A stretch of 6,163 nucleotides of DNA from assembly GCA_029933495.1 (NCBI GenBank), contig JAOZOC010000214.1, forward strand, positions 1 to 6,163, given 5' to 3'. Position 1 is the stretch's first letter. Each line of letters begins with the position of its first letter. The notes under the pieces are model-generated. The model was not told where the DNA came from and did no database searches. It saw only the letters and a list, made by a program, of their open reading frames with translations. The position numbers and the translations under genes were made by a program. Shown piece after piece: positions 1-6,089 of the stretch. The stretch is from Bacteroidales bacterium. Its GTDB lineage: Bacteria; Bacteroidota; Bacteroidia; Bacteroidales; JAADJA01.

Positions 1-1217
1 ACTTCAAAAATTTTGGAACGGCAATGATAAGGTTCTCCGGAATTTCGCAATGGGAGCTCGAGTTTGTTGGAGCGAGGAAAGAGTCGTACCGCCTTGATTC
101 CAGAAAACCGATCGTTGAGAACGGAACACTCGAAGATGATCAGAATCGCCGTGATTTCACCATAAATGCAATGGCAATAAGTCTGCAAAAGAAAGATTAC
201 GGAACACTGCTTGATCCTTTTGACGGTATGGGCGATATAGAAAGAATGATCATCCGCACACCTCTTGAACCTGACATAACTTTCTCAGACGACCCACTCA
301 GAATGATGCGCGCAATCAGATTTGCAACTCAACTCAACTTCAATATCTTTCCCGAAACTTTTGAAGCCATTAAAAAAAATACGGAGAGGATAAAGATCGT
401 ATCAAAGGAGAGAATTTTAGATGAGTTGAATAAAATAATCCTTGCACCCAAGCCGTCAATCGGGTTTCGCCTGCTGGATGAAAGCGGGCTTCTTAAAATC
501 ATCTTCCCACAGATGACTAATCTAAAAGGTGTGGAGACCAAAGAAGGGAAGGCTCATAAAGATAATTTTTATCACACCATAAAAGTGCTTGACAATCTGG
601 CAAAAAACACTAACAACCTTTGGTTGCTATGGTCTGCAATACTTCATGATATTGCAAAACCGGCTACAAAAAGATATGATCCCGAATCCGGCTGGACTTT
701 TCACGGTCACGAGTTTCTCGGGGCAAAAATGGTTCCGGGTATTTTCAGAAGTCTTAAACTGCCAATGAATGACAAGATGAAATATGTACAAAAACTTGTC
801 AGACTTCATCTCAGACCGATAATTCTCTCAGAAAGCCATATTACCGACTCTGCAATCAGACGACTTCTTTATGAAGCGGGTGATGACGTTGACGACCTGA
901 TGTTGCTTTGCGAAGCAGATATAACCTCAAAAAACAAGGAAAAGGTAAAGAAATTCCTCAGCAACTTCAAGCTTGTGCGGAATAAATTAGTTGAGGTTGA
1001 GGAAAAAGACAAACTACGAAACTGGCAACCTCCCATATCCGGAGAAGTTATAATGGAAACATTTAACATTAAACCCTGTAAAGAGGTTGGCGATATTAAA
1101 AATGCAATCAGAGAGGCCATCCTCGATGGAAAAGTCAGTAATGATTATAATGAAGCCTTCCAGTTTATGATAAAACTTGGAAATGAAATGGGATTAACTG
1201 TAAGTAATTCAGAATGA
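1..1217 (+). CDS. cca: CCA tRNA nucleotidyltransferase with HD domain (5'-truncated by window edge)
   Basis: This enzyme adds or repairs the 3' CCA end of tRNAs in the cytoplasm, using CTP and ATP. The open frame runs in from the left edge (codons from base 3 read FKNFGTA before the Met at 24), so the ATG at 24 is internal. The missing N-terminus should hold the GG...RD and metal-binding DxD motifs of the nucleotidyltransferase fold. Visible, counting from Met24: the EFVGARKESYR strand (about 13-23), the RRDFTINAMA motif (42-51), the SDDPLRMMRAIRFA motif (88-101), then the tRNA-binding helical region. A C-terminal HD phosphohydrolase domain has H184, the H208-D209 pair (bases 645-650) and HGH at 227-229. 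HD domains in this family can act as 2',3'-cyclic phosphodiesterase/phosphatase; whether this one is active is inferred. The stop is TGA at 1215-1217. It is the first of three same-strand genes, two of which are tRNA enzymes. Poly(A) polymerase is the close alternative, but the HD domain and family fit favour CCA addition. Confidence 0.95.
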   Translation, partial: FKNFGTAMIRFSGISQWELEFVGARKESYRLDSRKPIVENGTLEDDQNRRDFTINAMAISLQKKDYGTLLDPFDGMGDIERMIIRTPLEPDITFSDDPLRMMRAIRFATQLNFNIFPETFEAIKKNTERIKIVSKERILDELNKIILAPKPSIGFRLLDESGLLKIIFPQMTNLKGVETKEGKAHKDNFYHTIKVLDNLAKNTNNLWLLWSAILHDIAKPATKRYDPESGWTFHGHEFLGAKMVPGIFRSLKLPMNDKMKYVQKLVRLHLRPIILSESHITDSAIRRLLYEAGDDVDDLMLLCEADITSKNKEKVKKFLSNFKLVRNKLVEVEEKDKLRNWQPPISGEVIMETFNIKPCKEVGDIKNAIREAILDGKVSNDYNEAFQFMIKLGNEMGLTVSNSE

Positions 1218-1219
1218 GA

Positions 1220-1295
1220 TATCCTTTATGTCAACCCTTTGGGATTGGTTAAAAAAATGTAATGCTTCATACCCATCATAAAATAATAAAGGATA
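1220..1295. repeat. Perfect 10-bp inverted repeat in the cca-downstream spacer
   Basis: TATCCTTTAT at 1220-1229 is the exact reverse complement of ATAAAGGATA at 1286-1295, with a 56-base loop. The left arm starts 3 bases after the cca stop. A small internal CCC-TTT-GGG hairpin (1235-1243) sits in the loop. There is no T-run directly after the right arm, so a standard intrinsic terminator is not supported. It could be an mRNA-protecting or protein-binding structure, or chance in AT-rich DNA. Confidence 0.35.
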
Positions 1296-1355
1296 CATTC
1301 AGCTCTTCCTCAAAAAAACATTTTAATTTTCTTTCACTTGTTTTGAAATTTTTTA

Positions 1356-1363
1356 TAATTTTA
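1356..1363 (+). promoter_or_regulatory. Weak candidate Bacteroidota -7 box upstream of the pRiA4b ORF-3-like gene
   Basis: TAATTTTA matches the Bacteroidota -7 consensus TAnnTTTG except for the last base. It lies 23 bases before the ATG at 1387, in a strongly AT-rich tract where such matches arise easily. A TTG at 1338-1340 is only 15 bases upstream, shorter than the roughly 19-21 expected for a -33 element. The 169-base spacer after cca makes a separate promoter plausible, but this is a weak call. Confidence 0.2.
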
Positions 1364-1386
1364 TCTCGATTTTAATAAGGGAAGAT

Positions 1387-1950
1387 ATGCATATTTACAA
1401 ATTCAGAATGCTAACAGACACTAACGACGAATTTATCCGTGACTTTGAGATACTCGGCAATCAGACTTTTTTGGATTTTAACCGGATAATTCAGGAGAAT
1501 GTGAACCTTGGGAGTGAAGAACTGGCATCCTTTCATATTTGCAACCAGAAATGGACTAAACTGAAAGAGATAACCCTTCTTGATATGAGAATTGATGAAG
1601 AGGAAGAAGTAGAAGAGGAAGACAAGGAATTTATTGAGGAGCAATTCATTATGAAGGACTCAAAGATCAAGGATTTTATTAAGGAACCTCATCAGCGTCT
1701 TGTGTACGAATATGACTTCCTTGACATTAAAACATTCTTTATTGAACTGCTTGGCGTTTGGAAGCAAAAAGAAGATCACCCCTACCCTATCTGCTCACTT
1801 AGCAAAGGAGTACTTGCAATCCCGCCTACTCCACCTGTAATTGAGGAGGAAGACGATCCCGAAGCTCTCAGAGAACAGCTTCTTGAGGATTTTAACGAAC
1901 TGCTGAACGGCACAATTGACTATCAGGAAGATACAGAAAATGAATATTGA
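1387..1950 (+). CDS. Plasmid pRiA4b ORF-3 family (IS1096 passenger TnpR-like) acidic protein
   Basis: This is a 187-residue cytoplasmic protein with no signal peptide or membrane segment. The N-terminus (MHIYKFRMLTDTNDEFIRDF, then a helix near FLDFNRIIQE at 28-37) and the later YEYDFLDIKTFFIEL segment (107-121) resemble the pRiA4b ORF-3 fold, where Y.YDFGD.W is typical. Here G is replaced by L and W by F. A strongly acidic stretch interrupts the fold at about 69-85 (IDEEEEVEEEDKEFIEE), and the C-terminus is again acidic (153-187). The family's usual Cys/Pro-rich 'CPPED'-type segment is degenerate here (YPICSLSKG, 133-141). No biochemical function is established for this family, and the 'TnpR' label is historical: nothing here looks like a resolvase, with no catalytic Ser region. 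The ATG follows AATAAGGGAAGAT. Its TGA stop (1948-1950) overlaps the possible TTG start of miaA, so the two are probably co-translated. The role is unknown; its place between tRNA genes is only suggestive. Confidence 0.8.
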   Translation: MHIYKFRMLTDTNDEFIRDFEILGNQTFLDFNRIIQENVNLGSEELASFHICNQKWTKLKEITLLDMRIDEEEEVEEEDKEFIEEQFIMKDSKIKDFIKEPHQRLVYEYDFLDIKTFFIELLGVWKQKEDHPYPICSLSKGVLAIPPTPPVIEEEDDPEALREQLLEDFNELLNGTIDYQEDTENEY

Positions 1951-2864
1951 TTTATCTGTGTACCTTGAGCAAAAAACTTTTCGTCATATCAGGCCCCACA
2001 GCCATTGGGAAAACAGCACTCGCAATTGATGTTGCCCAACAGCTAAATGCAGAAATCATTTCAGCCGATTCGAGGCAATTTTACAAGGAATTAAAAATCG
2101 GAGTAGCAACACCATCAAAAGAAGAACTCTCTTCTGTAAAGCATCACTTTATCGGTCATATTTCAATAACAGACTATTATAATGTTTCAAAATTTGAACA
2201 GGATGTTTTAACTTTTTTAGACAAATATTTCAAAACCAATGACAATGCAGTTATGGTCGGAGGTTCCGGACTTTATATTGATGCTGTCTGTAAAGGTATT
2301 GACGACCTGCCAGACCCGGATGAGAATCTGCGGGAGAAACTCAAAGGACTTTTAGAAACCAATGGTATAGGATATTTACAGCAGCTTCTTGAAGAACTTG
2401 ACCCTGATTACTTTGACATTGTTGACCTTAACAATCCTAACAGGTTATTGCGGGCACTTGAAGTAATAATACAGACCGGTGAGACATACACTTCACTGCG
2501 AAACAGTAAACCGCAAAAAAGGAATTTTGAGATAATAAAAATCGGGCTGAACAGGCCACGGGAAGAGCTGGTTGAAATAATTGAAAAAAGAGTTGACAGG
2601 ATGATAGCCGACGGACTGGTAGAGGAGGTTCGCAAGCTTGAAAAATACAGAGGTGTTAATGCTCTGAAAACGGTTGGTTATCAAGAAATATTCAGCTATT
2701 TCGATGGCACATTCACCCTTGATGAAGCCATTGAAAAAATAAAGACTAATACCCGCCGTTATGCAAAACGACAGATTACCTGGTTTAAGAGAGATAAATA
2801 TATTAACTGGTTTTTACCTGCCGAACGTAAGAGGATTATTGAAGGTTTACAAGATATCCGGTAA
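1947..2864 (+). CDS. miaA: tRNA dimethylallyltransferase (tRNA delta(2)-isopentenylpyrophosphate transferase)
   Basis: MiaA transfers the dimethylallyl group of DMAPP to N6 of A37 in tRNAs that read U-starting codons, the first step to ms2i6A. Counting from the TTG at 1947 (305 aa, a normal length): P-loop GPTAIGKT at 16-23, SADSRQFYKEL at 39-49 with the catalytic-type Asp and the D-S-x-Q motif, the HHFIGH segment at 66-71, VGGSGLYIDA at 104-113, a PNRLLRALEV segment, KTVGYQEI, and the C-terminal RRYAKRQITWFKRD motif. The start is unusual. The frame opens after TGA at 1941-1943, and its first ATG is about 100 codons in, past the P-loop. Candidates are TTG 1947, overlapping the upstream stop as TTGA, and TTG 1965, which gives MSKKLFVISGPTAIGKT and fits the family's usual N-terminus best. 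A third option is ATG 1940 followed by a one-base shift in the A-run at 1971-1976. The gene ends with TAA, 33 bases from the convergent surface-protein gene. Confidence 0.95.
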   Translation: MIYLCTLSKKLFVISGPTAIGKTALAIDVAQQLNAEIISADSRQFYKELKIGVATPSKEELSSVKHHFIGHISITDYYNVSKFEQDVLTFLDKYFKTNDNAVMVGGSGLYIDAVCKGIDDLPDPDENLREKLKGLLETNGIGYLQQLLEELDPDYFDIVDLNNPNRLLRALEVIIQTGETYTSLRNSKPQKRNFEIIKIGLNRPREELVEIIEKRVDRMIADGLVEEVRKLEKYRGVNALKTVGYQEIFSYFDGTFTLDEAIEKIKTNTRRYAKRQITWFKRDKYINWFLPAERKRIIEGLQDIR

Positions 2865-2897
2865 ATGGTTAATATCCTTTTCAACAGCCTTAACAAG

Positions 2898-4226
2898 CTA
2901 CCTCACAATAACTTTCCTCGTCTCTGTAAATCCGTCCTTCTCCAATACAACAAAATAAAACCCCGGTATCAAATCCGTGACGATTATTTCTTTCTTGTTT
3001 ATTTTGCCATAATCTTGGATGACAGCACCCAATGAATTGAGAATCTTTACTTTGAATCCTTTTATATCTGATATTTTAAATTTGCCGGAAGTGGGGTTCG
3101 GATGGATATTTACATCAGAAAATATATGACTTTCGATACCGGTATAAAAATCAACCGTTACCGTCCAGCTTTTACCCTCTTTAGCACTTAGGTAGTAAGT
3201 TAACGGTTCAGTAAAATCATTATGGGTTACACCACTTTGTTGCAAAGAATCACCGACATACACTTCAATTCCTTCCTGGACATCGAATGTCGCAACAAGG
3301 TCAGTAACATCAATCCAGGACGGAACATTCAGAGAAACAGTGCTATCGGAGATGATCCCCTCAATATCCTCGGTCAAAGCCGGATTGTTTTCCATCAGGA
3401 AACCAAAATACTGAAAATCCGAATAGTATGCACCTTCCAAAAACAGCCCGCTGTCAAAGAGATGGTCACCCGCATCGGCAATTGCAATTTTTAAATGATA
3501 AAACTCATTTGGGATTACCGGTATCCATGCAGTCATAGGAGTTGTTAAGCCGTCATATTCAAGATACACTCCCGATGTATTGTCTTTGAAATATTCACAG
3601 TTTGTACAAGGTCCTGTTGGCACCACACCACAGGAAGCCCATCCGTTATTTATATTATTTATCAAAACAGGCATTTCCGGATTGTCAGGGATGGTGGCAA
3701 TATTTTCATTTACATATACTCCCCCGGCTGGGTTTGGCCCGGTGATCACGATAGCAAAGACATCATTAAATGTACTATTGACATATTCATTATACTCTTC
3801 CGAGCCGAACACATAATTAATACTAAATGTATCTGTCTGAGCAGCGAAATCAAATTGCAGAACAGCAGCGTCATAAGTATTTGATCCAATCATCCAGGAT
3901 AACATATCATCTCCTCCCATTCCGTTATTATAACCTGAACTGCATTCACTATTTGGACCGGGGATAACAAACCCTGCTCCGGATGTTAAAAATGCTCCTG
4001 AGTAAAAACCCGGATCGGTTGAATTTCCGTTGGAAAAGGTTCCTCTTGCCACATCTGCTCCGTTATATTGTACATTGTCATATACAACACCCGGCCCCAG
4101 AATCATTTCAACCATCTCAACAGGATCAACTCCTGAAGTAACCTGTATCTGGGCATTTGATTTTATTGTCGTAAAAGACAGAAAGAATAAAACTAAAACA
4201 GCGGGTAAAAAATCAGTTGTTTTCAT
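2898..4226 (-). CDS. Secreted choice-of-anchor L protein with T9SS type A sorting domain
   Basis: A predicted cell-surface or secreted protein of 442 residues. The start is placed at ATG 4224-4226 because it opens directly into a signal peptide (MKTTDFLPAVLVLFFLSF..., cleavage probably after SNA, residue 25). The longer frame from 4271 adds 15 residues, overruns the promoter and would bury the signal. Domains: choice-of-anchor L at about 27-270, with FGSEEYNEYVNSTFNDVFAI at 140-159, YDGLTTPMTAW, and IADAGDHLFDSGLFLE at 249-264. Next is a DUF5018-like beta repeat at about 273-359 (FGF...NP...DIEGII, DVTDLVATF, SGVTHNDFTEPLTY). The C-terminal sorting domain at about 374-442 begins IHPNPTSGKF and ends RKVIVR. 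Four cysteines (95, 199, 207, 210) lie in the anchor L domain. The sorting domain is recognised by the type IX system after Sec export. Ligand or enzymatic role is unknown; an adhesin or matrix role is inference. It appears monocistronic. Confidence 0.9.
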   Translation of the reverse strand: MKTTDFLPAVLVLFFLSFTTIKSNAQIQVTSGVDPVEMVEMILGPGVVYDNVQYNGADVARGTFSNGNSTDPGFYSGAFLTSGAGFVIPGPNSECSSGYNNGMGGDDMLSWMIGSNTYDAAVLQFDFAAQTDTFSINYVFGSEEYNEYVNSTFNDVFAIVITGPNPAGGVYVNENIATIPDNPEMPVLINNINNGWASCGVVPTGPCTNCEYFKDNTSGVYLEYDGLTTPMTAWIPVIPNEFYHLKIAIADAGDHLFDSGLFLEGAYYSDFQYFGFLMENNPALTEDIEGIISDSTVSLNVPSWIDVTDLVATFDVQEGIEVYVGDSLQQSGVTHNDFTEPLTYYLSAKEGKSWTVTVDFYTGIESHIFSDVNIHPNPTSGKFKISDIKGFKVKILNSLGAVIQDYGKINKKEIIVTDLIPGFYFVVLEKDGFTETRKVIVR

Positions 4227-4249
4227 AACATTTATTTTGGATGTTTCTG

Positions 4250-4257
4250 CAAAGATA
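4250..4257 (-). promoter_or_regulatory. Bacteroidota-type -7 promoter box for the choice-of-anchor L gene
   Basis: Read on the minus strand, 4257 to 4250 is TATCTTTG, an exact match to the phylum's -7 consensus TAnnTTTG, followed by CA. It lies 23 bases upstream of the ATG at 4226, implying a 5' leader of about 15-20 bases and supporting that start over the longer frame. No convincing TTTG -33 element is seen 19-21 bases further upstream. Confidence 0.5.
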
Positions 4258-4318
4258 ATAAAAACAGTCATTTTTTATTTCCGTAAACAGACAAATTTAC
4301 AAGTTTTCAAGTACGGAA

Positions 4319-4374
4319 TGCCGATTGCCGACTAATGAATGTCGACTGCAGATTGAAGACTGCCTACTGAAACA
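4319..4374. repeat. Degenerate 7-base tandem repeat (TGCCGAC-like), about 8 units
   Basis: The stretch splits into consecutive 7-mers in register: TGCCGAT, TGCCGAC, TAATGAA, TGTCGAC, TGCAGAT, TGAAGAC, TGCCTAC, TGAAACA. Most units start TG and have A at position 6 and C/T at position 7. The same register reappears beyond the inverted repeat at 4442-4462. It lies in the spacer between ddl and the surface-protein gene and has no plausible coding role. Function is unknown; it may be a decayed intergenic repeat family. Confidence 0.6.
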
Positions 4375-4391
4375 CTCCTGTCAACAATCTC

Positions 4392-4440
4392 AACCTTTCG
4401 GGAGACCCATCGCTCAATGCCCGCCTCCACCCGAAAGGTT
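4392..4440. repeat. Perfect 11-bp inverted repeat downstream of ddl
   Basis: AACCTTTCGGG at 4392-4402 pairs exactly with CCCGAAAGGTT at 4430-4440, with a 27-base loop. It lies 22 bases past the ddl stop (minus strand), where a transcript end could be. On the minus strand no U-run follows the hairpin; on the plus strand TTTT (4439-4442) overlaps its end. It could be an unusual terminator or 3' mRNA stabiliser, or the core of a repeat element, since degenerate heptamers flank both sides. Confidence 0.6.
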
Positions 4441-4441
4441 T

Positions 4442-4462
4442 TGCGGACTGCCGTCTAATACC
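4442..4462. repeat. Second block of TGCCGAC-like heptamers abutting the ddl stop
   Basis: Three 7-mers read TGCGGAC, TGCCGTC, TAATACC. The last one touches the first base of the ddl stop codon (minus-strand TAG at 4464-4462). The units match those of the block at 4319-4374, including a TAAT-starting variant after two TGCCGAC-like units, as in the first block. The two blocks are separated by the inverted repeat and a short unique stretch. Confidence 0.45.
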
Positions 4463-5454
4463 TATTCCTCCCTAAACATCTCCTCAGTAATAATTGAGAA
4501 CAACTCATCAAGCGACATTCCATATGCTTCCACCATTTTTGGAATTATGCTTTCTTCTGTCATTCCGGGAACGGTATTGACTTCCAGAAAGTTCAATCCG
4601 CTTTCGTTAAAAATATAATCGACACGGACTACCCCTTTGCAATTGAGCTTTTCATATAGGAAGGATGAGGTCTCTTTGCATTGTTTTGTTATTTCGTCAG
4701 GGATTTGTGCCGGTACTACCTCTTCAACAAGGTTGGAATCATATTTTGATTCAAAATCGAAAAACTCTTTTTTACTGATTATCTCGGTAACAGGAAGAAT
4801 AATAAGTTTATTCTCCTTTCTGAAAATTCCACAAGTTATCTCACGTCCTTTTACAAACTCCTCAACCAAAATCTGTTCGTCCTCTTTAAAAGCTTTTTGT
4901 AGGGCTGCTTCTAACTCCCCGGCCTTATTTACTTTTGACATTCCAACACTGGAGCCTCCATTATTTGGTTTCACAAAAACGGGTAGTGAAAGTTCCTCCA
5001 AAATATTAGCAGGGCTCAATTCTGACCTATTTGTTAAAAATACTGATTGTGCATTGGGCACTCCCAGACCAGTTACGAAGTTTTTGCAGAAATATTTATT
5101 AAATGTAAGAGATGATGTTGCATGGTCGCACGAAGTGTATGGAATTCCAAGCATATCGAAATAGCCCTGCAGTTTGCCGTCTTCACCCGGAGTTCCATGT
5201 ATTGCAATGAATACACCATCGAAATGCACCTTCCCTATTGACATAATTACTGTGAAGTTGTTTTTATCAATCTCAAACCTATCACCAGAGTCGCTATGAT
5301 ATAACCACTCTTCCTCTCTCATAATAATCGGATAAAGGTTGTATTTTTTTCTATCAAGGTATTTATTGACGACCTTCCCACTTTGTACAGAAATATCATA
5401 TTCGCCGGAAAAACCGCCCATCACAATAGCAATATTTTTTTTCCTGTTATTCAT
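4462..5454 (-). CDS. ddl: D-alanine--D-alanine ligase
   Basis: This cytoplasmic ATP-grasp enzyme joins two D-alanines to make the peptidoglycan precursor dipeptide. The start at ATG 5454 gives 330 aa and the family-typical MNNRKKNIAIVMGGFSGEYD opening. The 17 extra residues from the upstream ATG at 5505 are basic, unlike the family, and read through the end of the preceding gene. Residues seen: E18 in GGFSGEYDIS (equivalent to E. coli DdlB Glu15), HGTPGEDG at about 86-93, S168-S169 in NNGGSSVGMS (Ser150 region), and K237-Y238 in FESKY (Tyr216 equivalent). A Tyr here is the D-Ala-D-Ala type; D-lactate ligases carry Phe. The metal and substrate residues are D279 in RVDYIF and E291/N293 in LEVNTVPGMT. 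Its start overlaps the stop of the upstream lipoprotein gene by 8 bases (TTATGAATAA), so coupled translation is likely. All catalytic residues are intact. Confidence 0.96.
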   Translation of the reverse strand: MNNRKKNIAIVMGGFSGEYDISVQSGKVVNKYLDRKKYNLYPIIMREEEWLYHSDSGDRFEIDKNNFTVIMSIGKVHFDGVFIAIHGTPGEDGKLQGYFDMLGIPYTSCDHATSSLTFNKYFCKNFVTGLGVPNAQSVFLTNRSELSPANILEELSLPVFVKPNNGGSSVGMSKVNKAGELEAALQKAFKEDEQILVEEFVKGREITCGIFRKENKLIILPVTEIISKKEFFDFESKYDSNLVEEVVPAQIPDEITKQCKETSSFLYEKLNCKGVVRVDYIFNESGLNFLEVNTVPGMTEESIIPKMVEAYGMSLDELFSIITEEMFREE

Positions 5455-5905
5455 AAGGTTGCTTTTTGTCCTGTGCCTTCGTTTTGTTTTTATTATTCTG
5501 ATCATCCACGATTATAGTAATCTCAAAAGTCTTTAATGTTTTCTTTTTAGAATCAAATCGGTTTCCATACTCCATCTTTATTATGGACTTGCCTGGTACG
5601 ATAGCCCTGAATCGATAATAATAAAACCCTCCGTCTCCTGATTCCTCATTTCCAATTTGATAATTTTTTTTACCAACCCTGACTAACACAGAATCGTTAT
5701 AAAAAATTTTGCGCCAGGCATTTCCTGTAGAAGGGTCACCAGGTAATTGAAGTTTTATTATATCGTCCACAAGCAGGTGAAATGCTTTACCCGAATCCTC
5801 ATATTTAACAATTAATTGTTTGCATCCATATTGCAATGGAAGTGTTATGAAAATTAAAATAAATGCAAGCTTTGGAAGCTTAAATTTGATCTTTATCTCT
5901 TTCAT
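5447..5905 (-). CDS. Putative chagasin-like (I42 family) peptidase-inhibitor lipoprotein
   Basis: A 152-residue exported protein. The N-terminus is basic then hydrophobic (KLPKLAFILIFITLPLQ) and ends in a cysteine at 28 (LQYGC), so a lipoprotein is likely, although Tyr at -2 and Gln at -3 make the lipobox imperfect. The remaining 43-135 region shows the three loop motifs of I42 cysteine-peptidase inhibitors. These are GDPSTGNAW at 56-64 (family NPTTG..W), the GDGG turn at 90-93 followed by FYYYRFRAIVPG, and YGNRFD at 113-118 where RPW/RPF is usual. The FEITIIV end strand closes the domain. A polar Lys/Asn/Gln-rich tail (135-152) follows, and its last codons overlap the ddl start. In the known family these loops block papain-like proteases. 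Here the third loop is divergent, so inhibition is inferred and a general Ig-like role is possible. A promoter-like box lies about 118 bases upstream. Confidence 0.8.
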   Translation of the reverse strand: MKEIKIKFKLPKLAFILIFITLPLQYGCKQLIVKYEDSGKAFHLLVDDIIKLQLPGDPSTGNAWRKIFYNDSVLVRVGKKNYQIGNEESGDGGFYYYRFRAIVPGKSIIKMEYGNRFDSKKKTLKTFEITIIVDDQNNKNKTKAQDKKQPYE

Positions 5906-5989
5906 ATTGCTTGCGCCCAGCGTTTTGAATATAGTGTATTAGGCATTCTCAAACTCATCACATCAGATTTGCCCGATATCCTAATTATT

Positions 5990-6008
5990 TATCATTTTTT
6001 TTATGATA
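5990..6008. repeat. Small AT hairpin (6-bp stem) in the leader of the lipoprotein-ddl transcript
   Basis: TATCAT at 5990-5995 and ATGATA at 6003-6008 are perfect reverse complements around a loop of seven T. It would lie in the 5' leader between the -7 box (6025-6032) and the ATG at 5905. Being AT-only apart from one C-G pair, it is thermodynamically weak and may be chance. Confidence 0.25.
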
Positions 6009-6024
6009 TATCTGCTTAGTAGTG

Positions 6025-6032
6025 CAAAGATA
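6025..6032 (-). promoter_or_regulatory. Bacteroidota-type -7 promoter box for the I42 lipoprotein-ddl pair
   Basis: On the minus strand 6032 to 6025 reads TATCTTTG followed by CA, an exact TAnnTTTG match and the same 10-mer as the box before the choice-of-anchor L gene. The distance to the ATG at 5905 is about 119 bases, implying a leader of roughly 110 bases. No TTTG element is seen at the expected -33 spacing. The spacer 5906-6163 holds no gene that I can support. Confidence 0.45.
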
Positions 6033-6089
6033 TAGATTTTAAAGATTCCGGTAGAATATTAATCCATAAAGTTCACAAACATTCGGGCT

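Noticed and set aside
1387..1950. Transposon or resolvase gene, as the TnpR-like family name would suggest
   Set aside because: No serine-recombinase motifs, no terminal inverted repeats and no transposase nearby; the name is a database label.
2865..2897. Possible bidirectional terminator between the convergent miaA and surface-protein genes
   Set aside because: Only a 5-bp GTTAA/TTAAC pairing (2868-2872, 2890-2894) and a GATATC palindrome are visible; no stable stem with a T-run.
4227..4271. N-terminal 15-residue extension of the choice-of-anchor L protein from ATG 4271
   Set aside because: The extension would precede a normal signal peptide and overlap the TAnnTTTG box; ATG 4226 gives the standard exported-protein start.
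4319..4462. CRISPR array
   Set aside because: The repeat period is 7 bases with heavy decay and there are no 25-40 base repeats with unique spacers, nor any cas gene.
4325..4618. Plus-strand open frame of 97 codons from the heptamer region into ddl
   Set aside because: It runs through the repeat block and then antisense to the ddl C-terminus; the peptide is low in recognisable features, so it is most likely chance.
4637..5164. Open frame of 175 codons on the plus strand
   Set aside because: It lies wholly antisense to ddl, whose catalytic motifs are intact, and its translation shows no recognisable domain; it mirrors ddl codon use.
5455..5505. N-terminal 17-residue extension of Ddl from ATG 5505
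   Set aside because: The extra basic residues are not family-like and arise from reading the lipoprotein tail in another frame; ATG 5454 fits the family start.
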